NCBI RefSeq assembly: GCF_003589595.1
Contig: NW_020653945.1
Location: 2,448,157-2,512,156, forward strand
Length of the DNA stretch: 64,000 nt
Source: Hyposmocoma kahamanoa
Taxonomy: Eukaryota; Arthropoda; Insecta; Lepidoptera; Cosmopterigidae
Direction of reading: 5' to 3'
Under the pieces are notes generated by a model that saw only the letters and a list, made by a program, of their open reading frames with translations, was not told where the DNA came from and did no database searches. This document shows positions 25,613 to 36,390 of the stretch, piece after piece (position 1 is the stretch's first letter; each line of letters opens with the position of its first letter). The position numbers and the translations under genes were made by a program.

Positions 25613-25858
25613 AATTGACATTTGTTTGTGTCAATTTGTGTAGAAAACAAAAGGATAAAAGCTATTTAAATTAATATTTACCTATCCAAGTAATACGGTT
25701 TGAGTTTTTTAATTATTTGTTACTTGTTTAAGCTAATGGCTCTATAGCCAGTGCTCAACAAATAAATAATAATGCTGTACTATTCATAATGTACGATTTA
25801 CAGTTTAACACATGATTTATTTTATTTTCTTTTCTAATTTTCTACACTTAGCTTCACT

Positions 25859-27010
25859 ATGGAGGATCTAAAAGAAAACATCTTGGTAAGTAACTAATTG
25901 TTTCCATTATTTCTATTGTATAAAAACAAAGATCACTGATGAATCATATGTACCGTTTTGTCAATTTTAACATTGTGCAATGTTCTTTTTAAGGACGCGA
26001 AGAACATTGTATACGGCAATCCGCGCAATCCCGAAGAGCGCGTTAAGACCTACGACGCGAAATGGCTTCGTCTCGACAAAATATACCATAAGCTCTATCG
26101 CCCAAACTTCCACGACATAGGTGGTACCTATATTTCCCAGAGCGTAGCCGATTTTTGGTTCTTGTACCAAACGGAACAAGTCGCCAGCGTACACCTCCTA
26201 CACCTCTTTGTCACCAGTCACCAGGACGCAACATTTACTGTAGCTGTAAGCTCTAATAGTGCCTTAACACATGACAAGAAGAATTTTGCTGCATTCTTAC
26301 CTGTGTCCCTCAAAGAATTCCACTTTGACAAGGCAAAACAACACTGCCCTAACTACATCACTACTTTCAGCTTTTCCAACTTTGAGGTTGATTTCCTAGA
26401 ACACAAATCTCTTTACATAGCTGTAAAGTTTCTCAAGAAAAGCAGTAAAAGCATCCCTCAGAATATTATTGACAATATGAAGTACAACCATGACTTCAGC
26501 TCTCTACTGACTGACCCAATTTATTCTGATTTCATAATAGAATCTTCTGAAGGTGATAAATTCAATGTTCACAAGGTTCTACTCATAGCTCATAGCGAGG
26601 TGTTCAAAGCTATGCTCAGAGACGATACAGCAGAAAGTCAAAACAGTTTTGTAAAGCTTGTTGACGTTTCTACAGATGAATTAAAGTTGGCCATAGAGTT
26701 TATATACACAGGGTCTATTAAAAATATTGATAACTGCAATGTTGGCAATTTACTTGCTTTGGCAGATCAGTTTAATATATGTGGTCTTCGAGAATTGTCC
26801 CAATATATACTCTCAAAGCAATTGACTTTAGAAAATGCAGTAGAGACGCTTGTCATAGCAGACATGTACCATGTGGACAGACTCAAGATTGCCGCCTTGA
26901 AGTTCATCAAAGGAAATCCAAGCATTCTTAAATCCAACGCATTCAAAGAGATAAGGGATGCAGATTTGCTACAAGAGCTTTGTCAATGCCTGCTTAATGT
27001 GCCTGTTTAA
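25859..27010 (+). CDS. MATH-like/BTB domain protein 1
   Basis: Two coding exons, 25859-25885 (MEDLKENIL) and 25994-27010, joined in phase 0 across a 108-bp intron (TTG|GTAAGT, TTTTTAAG|GAC), give 347 residues. A TTCTACACTTAG acceptor at 25851 shows a further non-coding 5' exon. Residues ~46-155 form a beta-rich, divergent MATH-like region around HDIGGTYIS. Residues ~176-285 are a BTB/POZ domain (YSDFIIESSEGDKFNVHKVL, then AHSEVFKAML and IEFIYTGSI). A helical BACK-like tail follows (VETLVIADMYHVDRLKIAAL). MATH-BTB proteins of the SPOP type bring substrates to cullin-3 ubiquitin ligases; that role is inferred here. It is a distant paralogue of the gene at 37782-36764. Confidence 0.88.
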
Positions 27011-27325
27011 TTTTCTTTTTGTAATTATAAATTTATGTTTAAGTGTCTGTGATTACGATTACCACGTCGCGCAAGTGTCTTCTGTTCAATACAAGCAACC
27101 CGCAATTGGAAGCGGATATCCTGTTTTCATACAATTGATCATGATATAGTCAGTCGCTATGTAAATAGTTTGCTTCTAGTTGGCGGTTGCTTGTATCTAA
27201 CACAAGACATACGTTTGCGCGACGCCTATACATCATGTATATAATAGATTATTTTATAAGTTAATAATTTTAGTCTTTTATGTCTGTTTTTTGAGAAATA
27301 TGTAAATATTAAGTAAGCTACTTAA

Positions 27326-27337
27326 AATAAAAATAAA
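27326..27337 (+). terminator. Polyadenylation signals of BTB gene 1
   Basis: Two AATAAA hexamers in tandem (27326-27331 and 27332-27337), 316 bp after the stop codon. A GT-rich segment TTTGGTGTTT follows at 27343. Confidence 0.65.
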
Positions 27338-27485
27338 CTACCTTTGGTGTTTAACACCATGTTCGACTTTTGCGTATTATTTTGTTTGTTATCTATCACT
27401 ATGCTCTGCCAATGGATCAAGCTACTTTTCAATATCCAAGCACAAAACAAATGAAAAACATAATACAGAAAACGTAAAAATAAAC

Positions 27486-27491
27486 TTTATT
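27486..27491 (-). terminator. Polyadenylation signal on the minus strand (CK2 beta side)
   Basis: AATAAA in CAATAAAGTTTATT on the minus strand. It would end a transcript carrying the exon at 27709, and is only about 150 bp from the BTB gene 1 signals, so the two genes converge tail to tail. Confidence 0.5.
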
Positions 27492-27677
27492 GAATTTAAA
27501 ACATAACTGCTGTTAAATAAGGAGTAAATTAATTAATTGTTTAATAAATATTATTAGTTATTACTCATTAGAATTACATTAAAGTTGTAGTCGGTAAGAG
27601 CGAGTCGTGGGCCGTGGGCCGGATCCCGTGACTCTCCGGGCATGGCCCTTGTGGCAGCGCGCTCGACGGGTATATAA

Positions 27678-27709
27678 TCATTTTGGAATGTTACCAGTAG
27701 TCTTCGTCT
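27678..27709 (-). CDS. CkIIbeta: Possible alternative C-terminal exon of CK2 beta
   Basis: A strong acceptor TTTGTTTGCCGCAG precedes 27709. Joined to an internal donor in the last CK2 beta exon (ACAACG|GTAAAC at 29108), it replaces the ending GKR with ETKTTGNIPK and a stop at 27678. The same exon is also open in another frame for about 50 codons (RRRLLVTFQNDYIP... to NVILMSNN), which would suit a different upstream exon. Which one is used is unknown. Confidence 0.4.
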
Positions 27710-29096
27710 CTGCGGCAAACAAACATTTTCGTAGATTAAAACGTTAGTCGATGGCCAATCCAACGTCGCTACTAACTGTACTTTTTAAACTACTGTTCAA
27801 TATTCGTGTGGACTATTCACACCTGTACGCAGAAGCAAGCTCTAGAGCTTAACATTACTAAAATAATACCTAAACGTGGACAAGCGAACACAGGTAAAGC
27901 CAATGGAAGCCATTCAAACTTTAATGCATTTTGTGAATAATTTACAAAATGATTTGCTGCAAAAAAATACGGTCACATTTAAGACTGTGATTGTGGTGTG
28001 AATAGCCCATGTCAATGCCATGATCTAACGCGTGAGTTTTCTTCTAGATGGCCGTTTGTTATTGTTCGTGGTAATGTCTCGTTTTATGAGTTGTACAAAG
28101 AAATACACTAATTCATTTGACCACTCGTTTTGTGTAGCTAGTAAATTTCAAAATTGCCGCTCATAACCTTGATTTCATGAACCCTTTCAGTAAGAGGAAA
28201 ACACGTGGTTAGCATGCAGGATAAGCAAGAAAAAAGGCCAATAGTTGTTATATTATTTATTAATAATTACTGAAAACTGATACAGAAACGAAAATACGAA
28301 TAAAACTTTCGGAAACAAACGCGGTGAAATTATCTTGGATTTATCGGATATAAAAATAAAAACTTACATGTGCCTACCTTAAAGTTTAAAACATGGGAAC
28401 TACAATACATTTGTCTATAACCTTACCTGTAGACTGTGCCAAATATAAGCTACACTTCTATAACGAACAGACACCGGGCTTACGAACTACAGTGGAACTG
28501 ATCACCAATGTCGGTCAAATACGACTATATGAGGCATGACGGTGTACTAACTTACTGATGCCAGTAAACGAACTACTAGACCCGCGACGCTTTTTATTTT
28601 GAATGCAAGAAATAAAATGTATAACTGTGTTTTGTACATAGTGACTCAAGCAGTTTCCATCAATACAACAGCGTCGGATAGTAACAGTACGTGGTAGATG
28701 CTACGTATGGTCGCGCGTCCCAACTCGGCGTGATTTCACACAACCAGTGGCCGATACAGATCCTCGCTAAACTCGCGTTTCAAGCCAAACTTGCCAATAC
28801 GGAAGCTTAATACAATAAGCGAGAAAGTTAGGACTTAGTAAAAGATAGAAACACAAATTTTACGACACAACATTTTCATGCCAAAAACTAAACATTCCAC
28901 CAAATCGGATTTAGTTACAAAATGGGTTCAGTGGGAGATTTATACTTTAGTACACTTCAGTGTTGTGTGCCACAAAAGTGCCTGTAGTATTCAGCCGGTT
29001 GGCGAACTAGGCGTCCTTGGTGACAGGTTTTTGTAAGAGTTTCAGCAGCGAGGAGCAATCTGTATCTTTGTGCGCGGGGGCGCGGGGGGCGCGGGC
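27710..29096 (-). other. CK2 beta 3' region or intron, nothing recognised
   Basis: Downstream of the CK2 beta stop codon. AT-rich with a GC-richer patch at 28690-28790. No conserved frame or repeat seen. It is either 3' UTR of the main isoform or the intron before the exon at 27709. Confidence 0.5.
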
Positions 29097-29205
29097 CTAG
29101 CGTTTACCGTTGTTGTACGAGAGACTCCGAAGCGGTGCCTTGAAGTTAGCAGCCGCCTGCTGCTGGATCTGGTATGCGAGTGGATGGATTTTGAATCCAT
29201 ACAAT
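29097..29205 (-). CDS. CkIIbeta: CK2 beta last exon
   Basis: The acceptor is ATTCCACAG. The first base completes Arg186. It encodes [20 protein letters not shown] and [15 protein letters not shown], with stop TAG at 29099-29097. Confidence 0.95.
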
Positions 29206-32200
29206 CTGTGGAATATTAAACATTATTTTGCACTTATAATAAAATAAAAAATACTATGCTAAGCCTAAGGTATAGTTTAAAGTGCCGTGGCTTATATATT
29301 TCAATGAAATTGTTCACATATAGTACAACACGATTAACTGTCGTTCACGACTTCTTTGACTTTACGACGACAGACTGTCGTGGCAATGGGAAGTGCTAAA
29401 ACGACAGTCGTCCAACGATAAATAAAACGTCACGATAAAAATGACACGACAGATAATCGCAACTTCAAACGATTCTGTCAAGCAAACAACAGGCGGCTGC
29501 TGTGAACCGATAAATTGTCGTCACGATCTGGTGGGAACAGCTAGACATGACAGTTGTTCAACTATAGAAAAAACGTCTACGACAAAGTCACGACAGTGAG
29601 TCATGTTATGCGAACAGGCTAGATGCGACAGTCGTCCTACGATAAATAAAACGTTACGACATAGTGGGAACCTGCCCTAACAGCTTCTCTTCAATACAGA
29701 TTAAATACATTTAAGAAAAATACTCAATTTAAATGATTATCACTAGTATCAGGTTTCTTACCANNNNNNNNNNNNNNNNNNNNNNNNNNNNNNNNNNNNN
29801 NNNNNNNNNNNNNNNNNNNNNNNNNNNNNNNNNNNNNNNNNNNNNNNNNNNNNNNNNNNNNNNNNNNNNNNNNNNNNNNNNNNNNNNNNNNNNNNNNNNN
29901 NNNNNNNNNNNNNNNNNNNNNNNNNNNNNNNNNNNNNNNNNNNNNNNNNNNNNNNNNNNNNNNNNNNNNNNNNNNNNNNNNNNNNNNNNNNNNNNNNNNN
30001 NNNNNNNNNNNNNNNNNNNNNNNNNNNNNNNNNNNNNNNNNNNNNNNNNNNNNNNNNNNNNNNNNNNNNNNNNNNNNNNNNNNNNNNNNNNNNNNNNNNN
30101 NNNNNNNNNNNNNNNNNNNNNNNNNNNNNNNNNNNNNNNNNNNNNNNNNNNNNNNNNNNNNNNAAATCATTAAATGTCATTTACAATTTGTAACATCAAT
30201 TTTTTTTTAATTTACTAAGAGTGGTGTCAAAGAAATCAATATTAGAAAAAATTTTATTGTACATGTTGGTGGAACGGTACATGAAGGATGTATGTGTATC
30301 TTTGCGATAGCTCACGAGTAGCATTGCAACTGTTATAGACAGGCGTGAACTTACCACCAGACACACGACTTGTTCGTCTCATCATTTGATATTACAAAAA
30401 ACCTGAGGAAAAAAAATGTAAAATACATAAATTTATAATAATGTATAATTGTGAAATTTCGATGTGTAATTTTCGCAAGGTTTGTCTCGAGTTATTCACG
30501 TTACATGGAAACTATAAAAATACTTGTTTGTCATACAAGCTGCGATTATGTGCGACTTACACGCGCGTCGTATTACGTGAGACCGATCGCGTCATAGACT
30601 GCGCATTTACCGTGCCGGAGTGTGCTCGTAGTTGCGTAGTTACATTCGGATCGAATGCGTAAGGCCTGTTCACAACCACGGAGAGAGGTATTTAAACAAA
30701 TAATCAAACGACTTGTATCGAATTAGTACGAAGTTTAGTACTTTATTCCCAAAAAATCTTGCCAGGCTCATCTTTTTTGTTAGATATATACTTATAATGA
30801 AGAGTTTAAAAAATATTGTGACTTGCATTTTTTTTATTGATTTAAAAGTGTGGTTGACACTAGACATGTTTAAATAATTATCAGCGACACAGCCATACTA
30901 AAACAAGTCCAAAAATTAGCAACACTTAAACGCTAAAATACTCAAAAAATTATTATTATTTCCTTTATGGCGGCCACTAGGTCTAGGCCAATGTCCGTTT
31001 ATAAGATTAATATAAAAATTATGGTGATCATCGTCTATAGTTTACCTTGATTGCAATCGGTTGAAAAATTTGTTTTCTTTTTAAGTACAGTTTTAACGGC
31101 TTTGGCATAATGCCATACAGCCTATCCTTCATTTTGGTTTCACTTTGTAAATTATGTTTCTGTAAATATGGCCGCCACAGAGAGGATAGGCAATTTGAGG
31201 CGGCGTGTTTGGATTGATTCGGGATTCCTTAAAACGGGCCGATACGGGTATTCTAGTTTGAGATTCGTATAATTTCGGGTTTTAATCTTCGATTAAGGCA
31301 CAATAACACTATCCTATTCCATTTTAAACTAGATTTCACAAAATAATTGAAAGTCAAAATAAAAACGACACTTTTCCCTCCAAAAGGTCCAGAGCGAATC
31401 CTGAAAAATTTGTTTGTAACAATTTTGACATTGACATCTGTAATCTGTCAATATATTTTTTATGGCTTTGGCTACTAGCAAATAGCAAAAAAAAATTACA
31501 TAAAAATCCATTAAGTTCCGTTTCACGTTACATAGTATTTAATTTCTGGAAATTACAGGTAAAAAAAAACAAAAAAATAATTGTTTTTAATTCAGAATTT
31601 CTCGATGTTGAGAGCTCTTTACAAAAAGCTAACCCACAGCCTGGGTAATGCGAATCCTCGTGGATACTGTGTTGTCTCCCTATTTTCGTGGGTATTGGCA
31701 TCGTACCGTATTGTAACTGTTAGTTTTTAATAGAGATCGAATTAATGGTTGTAGCCATATAGCTGCCACTGTAATTTAATTTAATGTAATTTTCGAAACC
31801 GTAACTAAACGCTCGTCAATGGCACATTACGTAGCCAGGCGGTTCTATTTCGAACCAATCAACTAACACCACACATGTGTTATTTCATCCCTACTACATA
31901 TTTAATGAACTCGTACGAACCAACAAAGGTAAAAAAGAATGTTCATTTTCGATTTGTACTTCCATAAGAAACCACCACTGTTTATCGATTAATGGCACTG
32001 CTCCTGTAAACCAGCTATCTATTGCTAATATATTACAGTCAACTATAAATCGTCTTTAATTTAACGATGCTAGCCATTGATAACTAGTATATAAGTGCCT
32101 TATCTTTCGCTGTAAAGTTATATTAGTTAGTATTACCAGAGAACAAAAAAGTAACGATAAACGCCCCGCATATTGACGGTCACATTTACTGAACGATAAC

Positions 32201-34550
32201 AAGGCTGTTGGCGAGCAGTTTTTGCGCTAAGACAGCTTTAATATTTGAATATACGTTTCATTTATTTATTACGAAATTTGTACATTAATATATAACATCA
32301 TTGTACGTTATTATTTATAATGTCGTGAATCCTGTTGTGTACGGCTGTTTATCATAATCTAAACGGGATAAAGAGAGAAGTTTCTTCGTTTTCCGGAATG
32401 TGAAATGAAGTAAAAAAAAATTTAATATTATTCTAGTTAGTGAATTAATGAAAAATATAATATTATATCGATATAAATACCTAATGAACATGTGTAATTA
32501 TTAGAATTCTATTAATAGAATTATATACAACAGATTCGCGTTACAATTTTTGCTGTGTTGCCGCTCTGACCACGTAACTTAATAGTACGAGATAGGTAAC
32601 CCCGCCACTGCACGCATACATTTGCGCGTGTGCAGATAGCGCCTTGCTGTATGTGGCAGAAGTAGACAAATAACTTTGAACCATTGTATGGAGTGCCCGG
32701 GGTGTGATATTACTTAACTGACTGTAATTGTTTCGGATGGTTGTCGTACAGAGAATGGGAGTAGATCCCTAGTTCCTTACGCCGATTGGCAAATGCTTTC
32801 ACCACAATGGTAGGCATTATAGTGTATGCCATCAAAATAAGAAGGAAGGATAGTGTGTATTTGCCTTTATTATCTTACCTAGAGGAAGCATAGGTTGACA
32901 TTCACAGTAAACACGCGGACAGTGCCCAAAATCACCTGCTTGGAATTTCTCTAACATTTGACCAATGCCTCTGCAAAAGATACAATGTTCCAAATAAGAT
33001 CATAGAAATTGTACACTACAACATTTTTGAGAAAAAAATTTTTTTAATACAAATTTCAAACTAATTTCTGGCATTCAATTAACCACAAAATTTGTACATT
33101 AAAATTATAAAAAATGTCTTTATGTTTCCAGAGATATTTTATACTGTAAAGAAGAAACTACATTAAAGATAAACAACCTCACCGGTTAGTTAAGATATAA
33201 CGTGCGTGGATCAGTCCATATAGTATTTCGGAGGCTTGCTCCACAAGATCTGATTGGTTCGGATTGTCGTCCAAATCATCATCTGTTATGAACAAAACAA
33301 AGCAATAAATTAATTGTGCGGTATAATGATGTTTGTTTAAAGTTATGTGTTATTTCCAACATAATCATAAGTATATTCTATATTCAGATAATATATTTTA
33401 GACATCAAGTCACTATGTGCTAGCTATAAGGCTGATTACACATGGCGCCGCCGCGGCGACGGCGTTTATTGCTGCTGCGGCGCCGCTGCAAGTTACGTTG
33501 TCATATCGCAGCACCAGGGATAAAAACGCAGCCAATGAGGCGTTATCAACTACAAGTGTACATTAGTAGAGAGGCGTGTGTAATTAGCCTACAGTTAGGC
33601 TAATTACACATGTACAATGTAGTACACAGTCATGTCCGAAGATACCTGACCCCGTAACCAACCATTTGGTAAGTGTGAAGAAAAGTATTAAATAAATTTT
33701 TAACCTTTAAAGGTTAACCTGTGCCTTGTAAAATTAATTTCGATATGAATTTCTTAATTGCATCATTGCTCAATGACGTTCTAAGAAACGTTTTACATCA
33801 ATTTTATCTTTAATTACAAAGGTAATTTTGCTCATTGAGTCCACACAAAAATTGTGCATAATCTGAAGAAAGCTATTAAAGAGGAACGACATCAGGTGTG
33901 TTTCTTCCACGCAACAATGTGCCGGTTCACATAGGGTGTATTGCCAAGGCTGCTGTGCGCGACTGTGGCTTTGAATGAATCATCCACCCTATAGCCCAGA
34001 CCTGGTGATTACTTTCTGTTCCCCAATCTTAAAAAAGGTCTTGGTGGAAAGTGTTTTTCTGACTATTAAAAGCGGAAAGCGGCTATTAATGCACAATTTT
34101 CGGACAAAGAAAAAAATTTTTAAGAGGGTATGGAAAAGTTAATTTCACGATCAAAGAAGTTTATTGAATTTATGGTGAACTATTTTTCATTCTTATTTTT
34201 TTTTTTTGATTTTATTCAAAATTTTCTGCCTTTTCCTTCATGCTTATACCGAGAATATATTGAACACCCCTCATACTCCATTTAGACAGAACCACTTTAA
34301 CTCACCTGGTTCTAGGTCCAATATCATGTCCAATGCTTGTCTGTAGTGGGGAACTTGTTCGTTCAGCCCGGTTAGGTTGAATTTGTCATTTATATAATCC
34401 TCGTCAACCTGTAAAAAAGTTTACGATCATTATCCGGCCACTACTAGTCAAAATTTAAACAAAAAAGAAATTGGTTACCTCGCAGAAAAATTCGTTCCCC
34501 CGCAAGCCACAAAACCACGAAATCCATGATACCTCCTCCGAGCTGCTCAT
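29097..34550 (-). CDS. CkIIbeta: Casein kinase 2 regulatory subunit beta (one or more exons in gap)
   Basis: Exons 34550-34479, 34408-34306, 33282-33183, 32970-32879 and 29205-29097 match animal CK2 beta almost residue for residue: [40 protein letters not shown], the acidic loop [48 protein letters not shown], then [12 protein letters not shown] and [16 protein letters not shown]. Zinc-binding C109 and C114 keep human numbering. The segment 124-186, with the second Cys pair and dimer contact, is absent and fits the 400-N gap. CK2 beta dimerises and holds two catalytic alpha subunits in the CK2 holoenzyme, in nucleus and cytoplasm. The N-terminal serines are known autophosphorylation sites. 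A TTTTTAG-like acceptor at 34555 implies a non-coding first exon. Confidence 0.96.
29272..29678 (-). mobile_element. TIR element family E, partial copy
   Basis: It matches the reverse complement of 35492-35930: GTTCACGACTTCTTTGAC, CGACAGACTGTCGTGGCAAT, CCAACGATAAATAAAACGTC, AACCGATAAATTGTCG, ending ATAGTGGGAACCTGCCCT. The outer end nearest the CK2 beta exon is missing. Confidence 0.7.
29764..30163. other. Assembly gap (400 N) hiding CK2 beta coding sequence
   Basis: It lies between CK2 beta exon 4 and the last exon. On the minus strand the base pairs just left of the gap read TG|GTAAGAAACC, which could be the donor of an exon inside the gap. The missing ~188 coding bases are not found anywhere else between 29206 and 32878. 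Confidence 0.9.
30300..30405 (+). repeat. Interspersed repeat family B, 3' part
   Basis: It contains GTAGCATTGCAACTGTTATA, GACAGGCGTG, and CACGACTTGTTCGTCTCATC followed by ATATTACAAAAAA. Only the last third of the family B unit is present. Confidence 0.7.
30420..31160. other. CK2 beta intron, nothing recognised
   Basis: A GC-richer segment around 30540-30660 (CACGCGCGTCGTATTACGTG) may be a mobile-element relic. The rest is AT-rich. No exon found. Confidence 0.45.
31166..31400 (-). repeat. Interspersed repeat family F, copy 1 (inverted relative to 41617-41852)
   Basis: Markers: GAGGATAGGCAATTTGAGGC, AAAACGGGCCGATACGGGTA, CGATTAAGGCACAATAACAC, TTCCCTCCAAAAGGTCCAGA. All recur reversed at 41617-41852 with high identity. 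No terminal inverted repeat seen. Confidence 0.75.
31405..32875. other. CK2 beta intron, no exon found
   Basis: AT-rich intron. I searched the minus strand here for the missing CK2 beta residues 124-186 and found nothing. A GC-richer patch lies at 32560-32710. Confidence 0.55.
32879..32970 (-). CDS. CkIIbeta: CK2 beta exon 4
   Basis: It encodes [20 protein letters not shown] and [10 protein letters not shown] with zinc ligands C109 and C114. The acceptor is TTTTGCAG and the donor CTCTAG|GTAAGA. Residue 116 is Cys where Asn or Ser is usual. Confidence 0.95.
33183..33282 (-). CDS. CkIIbeta: CK2 beta exon 3
   Basis: It encodes [20 protein letters not shown] and [12 protein letters not shown]. 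It is joined on both sides in phase (G|AT and CG|A). The acceptor is CATAACAG and the donor AACCG|GTGAGG. Confidence 0.95.
33430..33589. mobile_element. MITE with GGCTGATTACACATG / GTGTGTAATTAGCC ends
   Basis: Short inverted ends with a GC-rich centre (GCGCCGCCGCGGCGACGGCG). TAA precedes the left end, and TAC follows the right end, so the target duplication is imperfect. A second GGCTAATTACACATG end follows at once at 33596, as if part of a neighbouring copy. Confidence 0.6.
33880..34279 (+). mobile_element. Degenerate mariner transposase fragment
   Basis: Plus-strand frames read [20 protein letters not shown] and CGFE, then HPPYSPDL (as HPPYSPDLV after an indel) and a [10 protein letters not shown] segment. 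These match the D-N-x-P-x-H and YSPDLxPSD motifs of mariner transposases. The copy ends in TATTGAACACCCCTCA, a TIR-like tip, 27 bp from the CK2 beta exon 2 donor. It has several frameshifts and is inactive. Confidence 0.75.
34306..34408 (-). CDS. CkIIbeta: CK2 beta exon 2
   Basis: It encodes [20 protein letters not shown] and [14 protein letters not shown] plus the first base of D59. The acceptor is TTTTTTACAG and the donor ACCAG|GTGAGT. Confidence 0.96.
34479..34550 (-). CDS. CkIIbeta: CK2 beta exon 1 (start codon)
   Basis: It encodes [20 protein letters not shown] and FFCE, invariant in insects and vertebrates. The start is fixed by this conserved N-terminus. The donor is GAG|GTAACC. Four bases upstream of the ATG is a TTTTAG acceptor for a 5' UTR intron. 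Confidence 0.96.
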
Positions 34551-35056
34551 TTTCCTAAAAGATCAAACAATTTTAACTACAATTTAATGATTATATGGCT
34601 TCGGACATTAAAAACCCAACGCTTTCCACCAGTTTTACAATTCGCACAACATTCTCGTGTTTTCACCTATTTTTTTGTTACTTTCTGATGTTTTTATGGT
34701 AATTAGAACATCGGTAAGTAAATTTAGTGAAGTTATTATTGGATTTTTAAGGAATTTACAAAAGAAATTATGATGAAATGATGGGAAAGCTCACCGTTTC
34801 GTGCCTTGATTAGCCACGCTTGACGGGAAGGAGCTACTTGCACAAATTTCTTTTCTGTGGCTAATGGGTGTGTCTTTTGTCTATGGTCACAATAATTGCC
34901 ATATGAAGAAAAGCTTCGTTTGATTATTTTTTGTTGTGTGGTATGAATTAAAAGGGGGCATCACATTATCCTGCATTGCAGTCCGCCGCGTAATGCAGGT
35001 TTATGAATGTAGTCGCAGCGTGTAAGCAATCCTGCAATGCGTCCTACGAGACTCAA

Positions 35057-35231
35057 GGTCATATTTCAGAAGTCTACAAAATGCTCAAGTTAGGACTCGA
35101 GTATGATTTCAAGCACTGGAAATACGACCCTAATGGCAAGGACTTGAGTATGATTTCAAGCACTGGAAATACGACCCTAATGGCAAGGACTTGGGTATGA
35201 TTTCTAGTGCTAGAGTTCTGAAATACGACCC
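35057..35231. mobile_element. Harbinger-like MITE family D with 47-bp internal tandem repeat
   Basis: It ends AAATACGACCC|TAA. The left end GGTCATATTTC is diverged. Inside, a 47-bp unit (GACTTGAGTATGATTTCAAG ... ACGACCCTAATGGCAAG) starts at 35094, 35141 and 35188. Other family D copies are 46498-46572 and 49570-49733. Confidence 0.75.
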
Positions 35232-35256
35232 TAAAATTAATTTGGAATGAATCTAA

Positions 35257-35330
35257 GACCCAACTCACACTGGCGCAGAGTCGAAGCGTCGCGACGCGTC
35301 ATGTTTTTCGCCTATAGTATATTCATTAAT
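35257..35330. mobile_element. MITE family G fragment
   Basis: It starts after TAA with GACCCAACTCACACTGGCGC then AGAGTCGAAGCGTCGCGACG and TGTTTTTCGCCTATAGTATA. It corresponds to one end of the complete element at 48158-48438. Confidence 0.75.
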
Positions 35331-35491
35331 CATCAATTAATTTTAAGCAGTTTGGGCTTAAATGCTGAGCAAAGGCCCTTTGATATTTACGTAATTTGGT
35401 CGATCATCTTTCTATTGTTAAATTCTTTTATTTTAATACCTACAAAAAGACATCATCGTTAAAAATATTATTGCTTACCTTCGTGACCACG

Positions 35492-35964
35492 AGGGCGCGT
35501 TCCCATTATGTCGTATCGTTTTATTTATCGTTGGACAACTGTCGCGTTTAGTCTGTTCCCATGTCACGACTAACTGTCGTGTCATGGACGTTTATTTTAT
35601 AGTTGAACAATTGTCGTCTCTGGCTGTTCCCATTAGATCGTGACAATTTATCGGTTCACGGCAGCCGTCTTGTCGTTTGCAAAGAGTACCTTGTTACATG
35701 TCGTTCGCACGACAGAATCGTTTGAAGTTGCGATTATCTGTCGCCACATTTTTATCGTGACGTTTTATTTATCGTCGGTCAACAGTGTCGTTCTAGTTCT
35801 TCCAATTGTCATGACAGTCTGTCGTTGTAACGTCAAGAAAGTTGTGAACGACAGTTAATTATGCTCAAAAATGTTTTAAGTGTGAACAACTTCATTTAAA
35901 TATACAAGCCATGACACTAAACTGCACGACTATCTGTTGTCAAGACATAATGGGAACGCGCCCT
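35492..35964. mobile_element. TIR element family E, complete copy
   Basis: AGGGCGCGTTCCCATTATGT at the left end is repeated exactly inverted at the right end, for 21 bp in all. The 473-bp interior is made of repeated GTTCCCAT...GTCGT and TTTATTTATCG modules in both orientations. Non-coding. A target duplication is not clear. Confidence 0.82.
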
Positions 35965-36276
35965 ATGAGGGAGTCAGATAAATAACATTTTTATCAAAAA
36001 CGAGCAACCAAGTAAACCTCAATTTATTCGCCGATTAATATAAAATAAATTGTTAATTAGGCTTTGACATAAAATAGACACATACAATACAAAGCATATA
36101 TTTTATTTAATTTAACAAGGGTTATGTTAAATAACAGTAATAAAAATAAGCGACAACCACTACACTTAGTGTACATACCTAGTTATCTAGGTACCTATTT
36201 ATTTAACGTATAAAAATATCAATAAATAAATATTTTTTATAAATGCAAAACACCATCCAAATATAAATTAATTAAG

Positions 36277-36390
36277 TACAGTCAAGAGCATGTCAACCTT
36301 GACACTGTACTTTGGACCATTCTTATTGTTAGCGGCATAGAGTTGAATATAAATCTTAAGTGTCAAGCTTGATGTGTTCTTGACTATACT
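36277..36390. mobile_element. Short MITE with TACAGTCAAGAGCATGTCAA ends
   Basis: GTACAGTCAAGAGCATGTCA near 36277 pairs with TTGATGTGTTCTTGACTATA at the right end. A second inverted pair (CCTTGACAC / GTGTCAAGC) is inside. About 110 bp. It lies about 375 bp beyond the BTB gene 2 stop codon, probably in its 3' UTR. Confidence 0.65.

Noticed and set aside
29724..30180. Open frames across the N gap
   Set aside because: They consist of unknown residues only.
35094..35231. CRISPR-like repeat array
   Set aside because: The 47-bp units are contiguous with no spacers, lie in an animal genome, and belong to a MITE.
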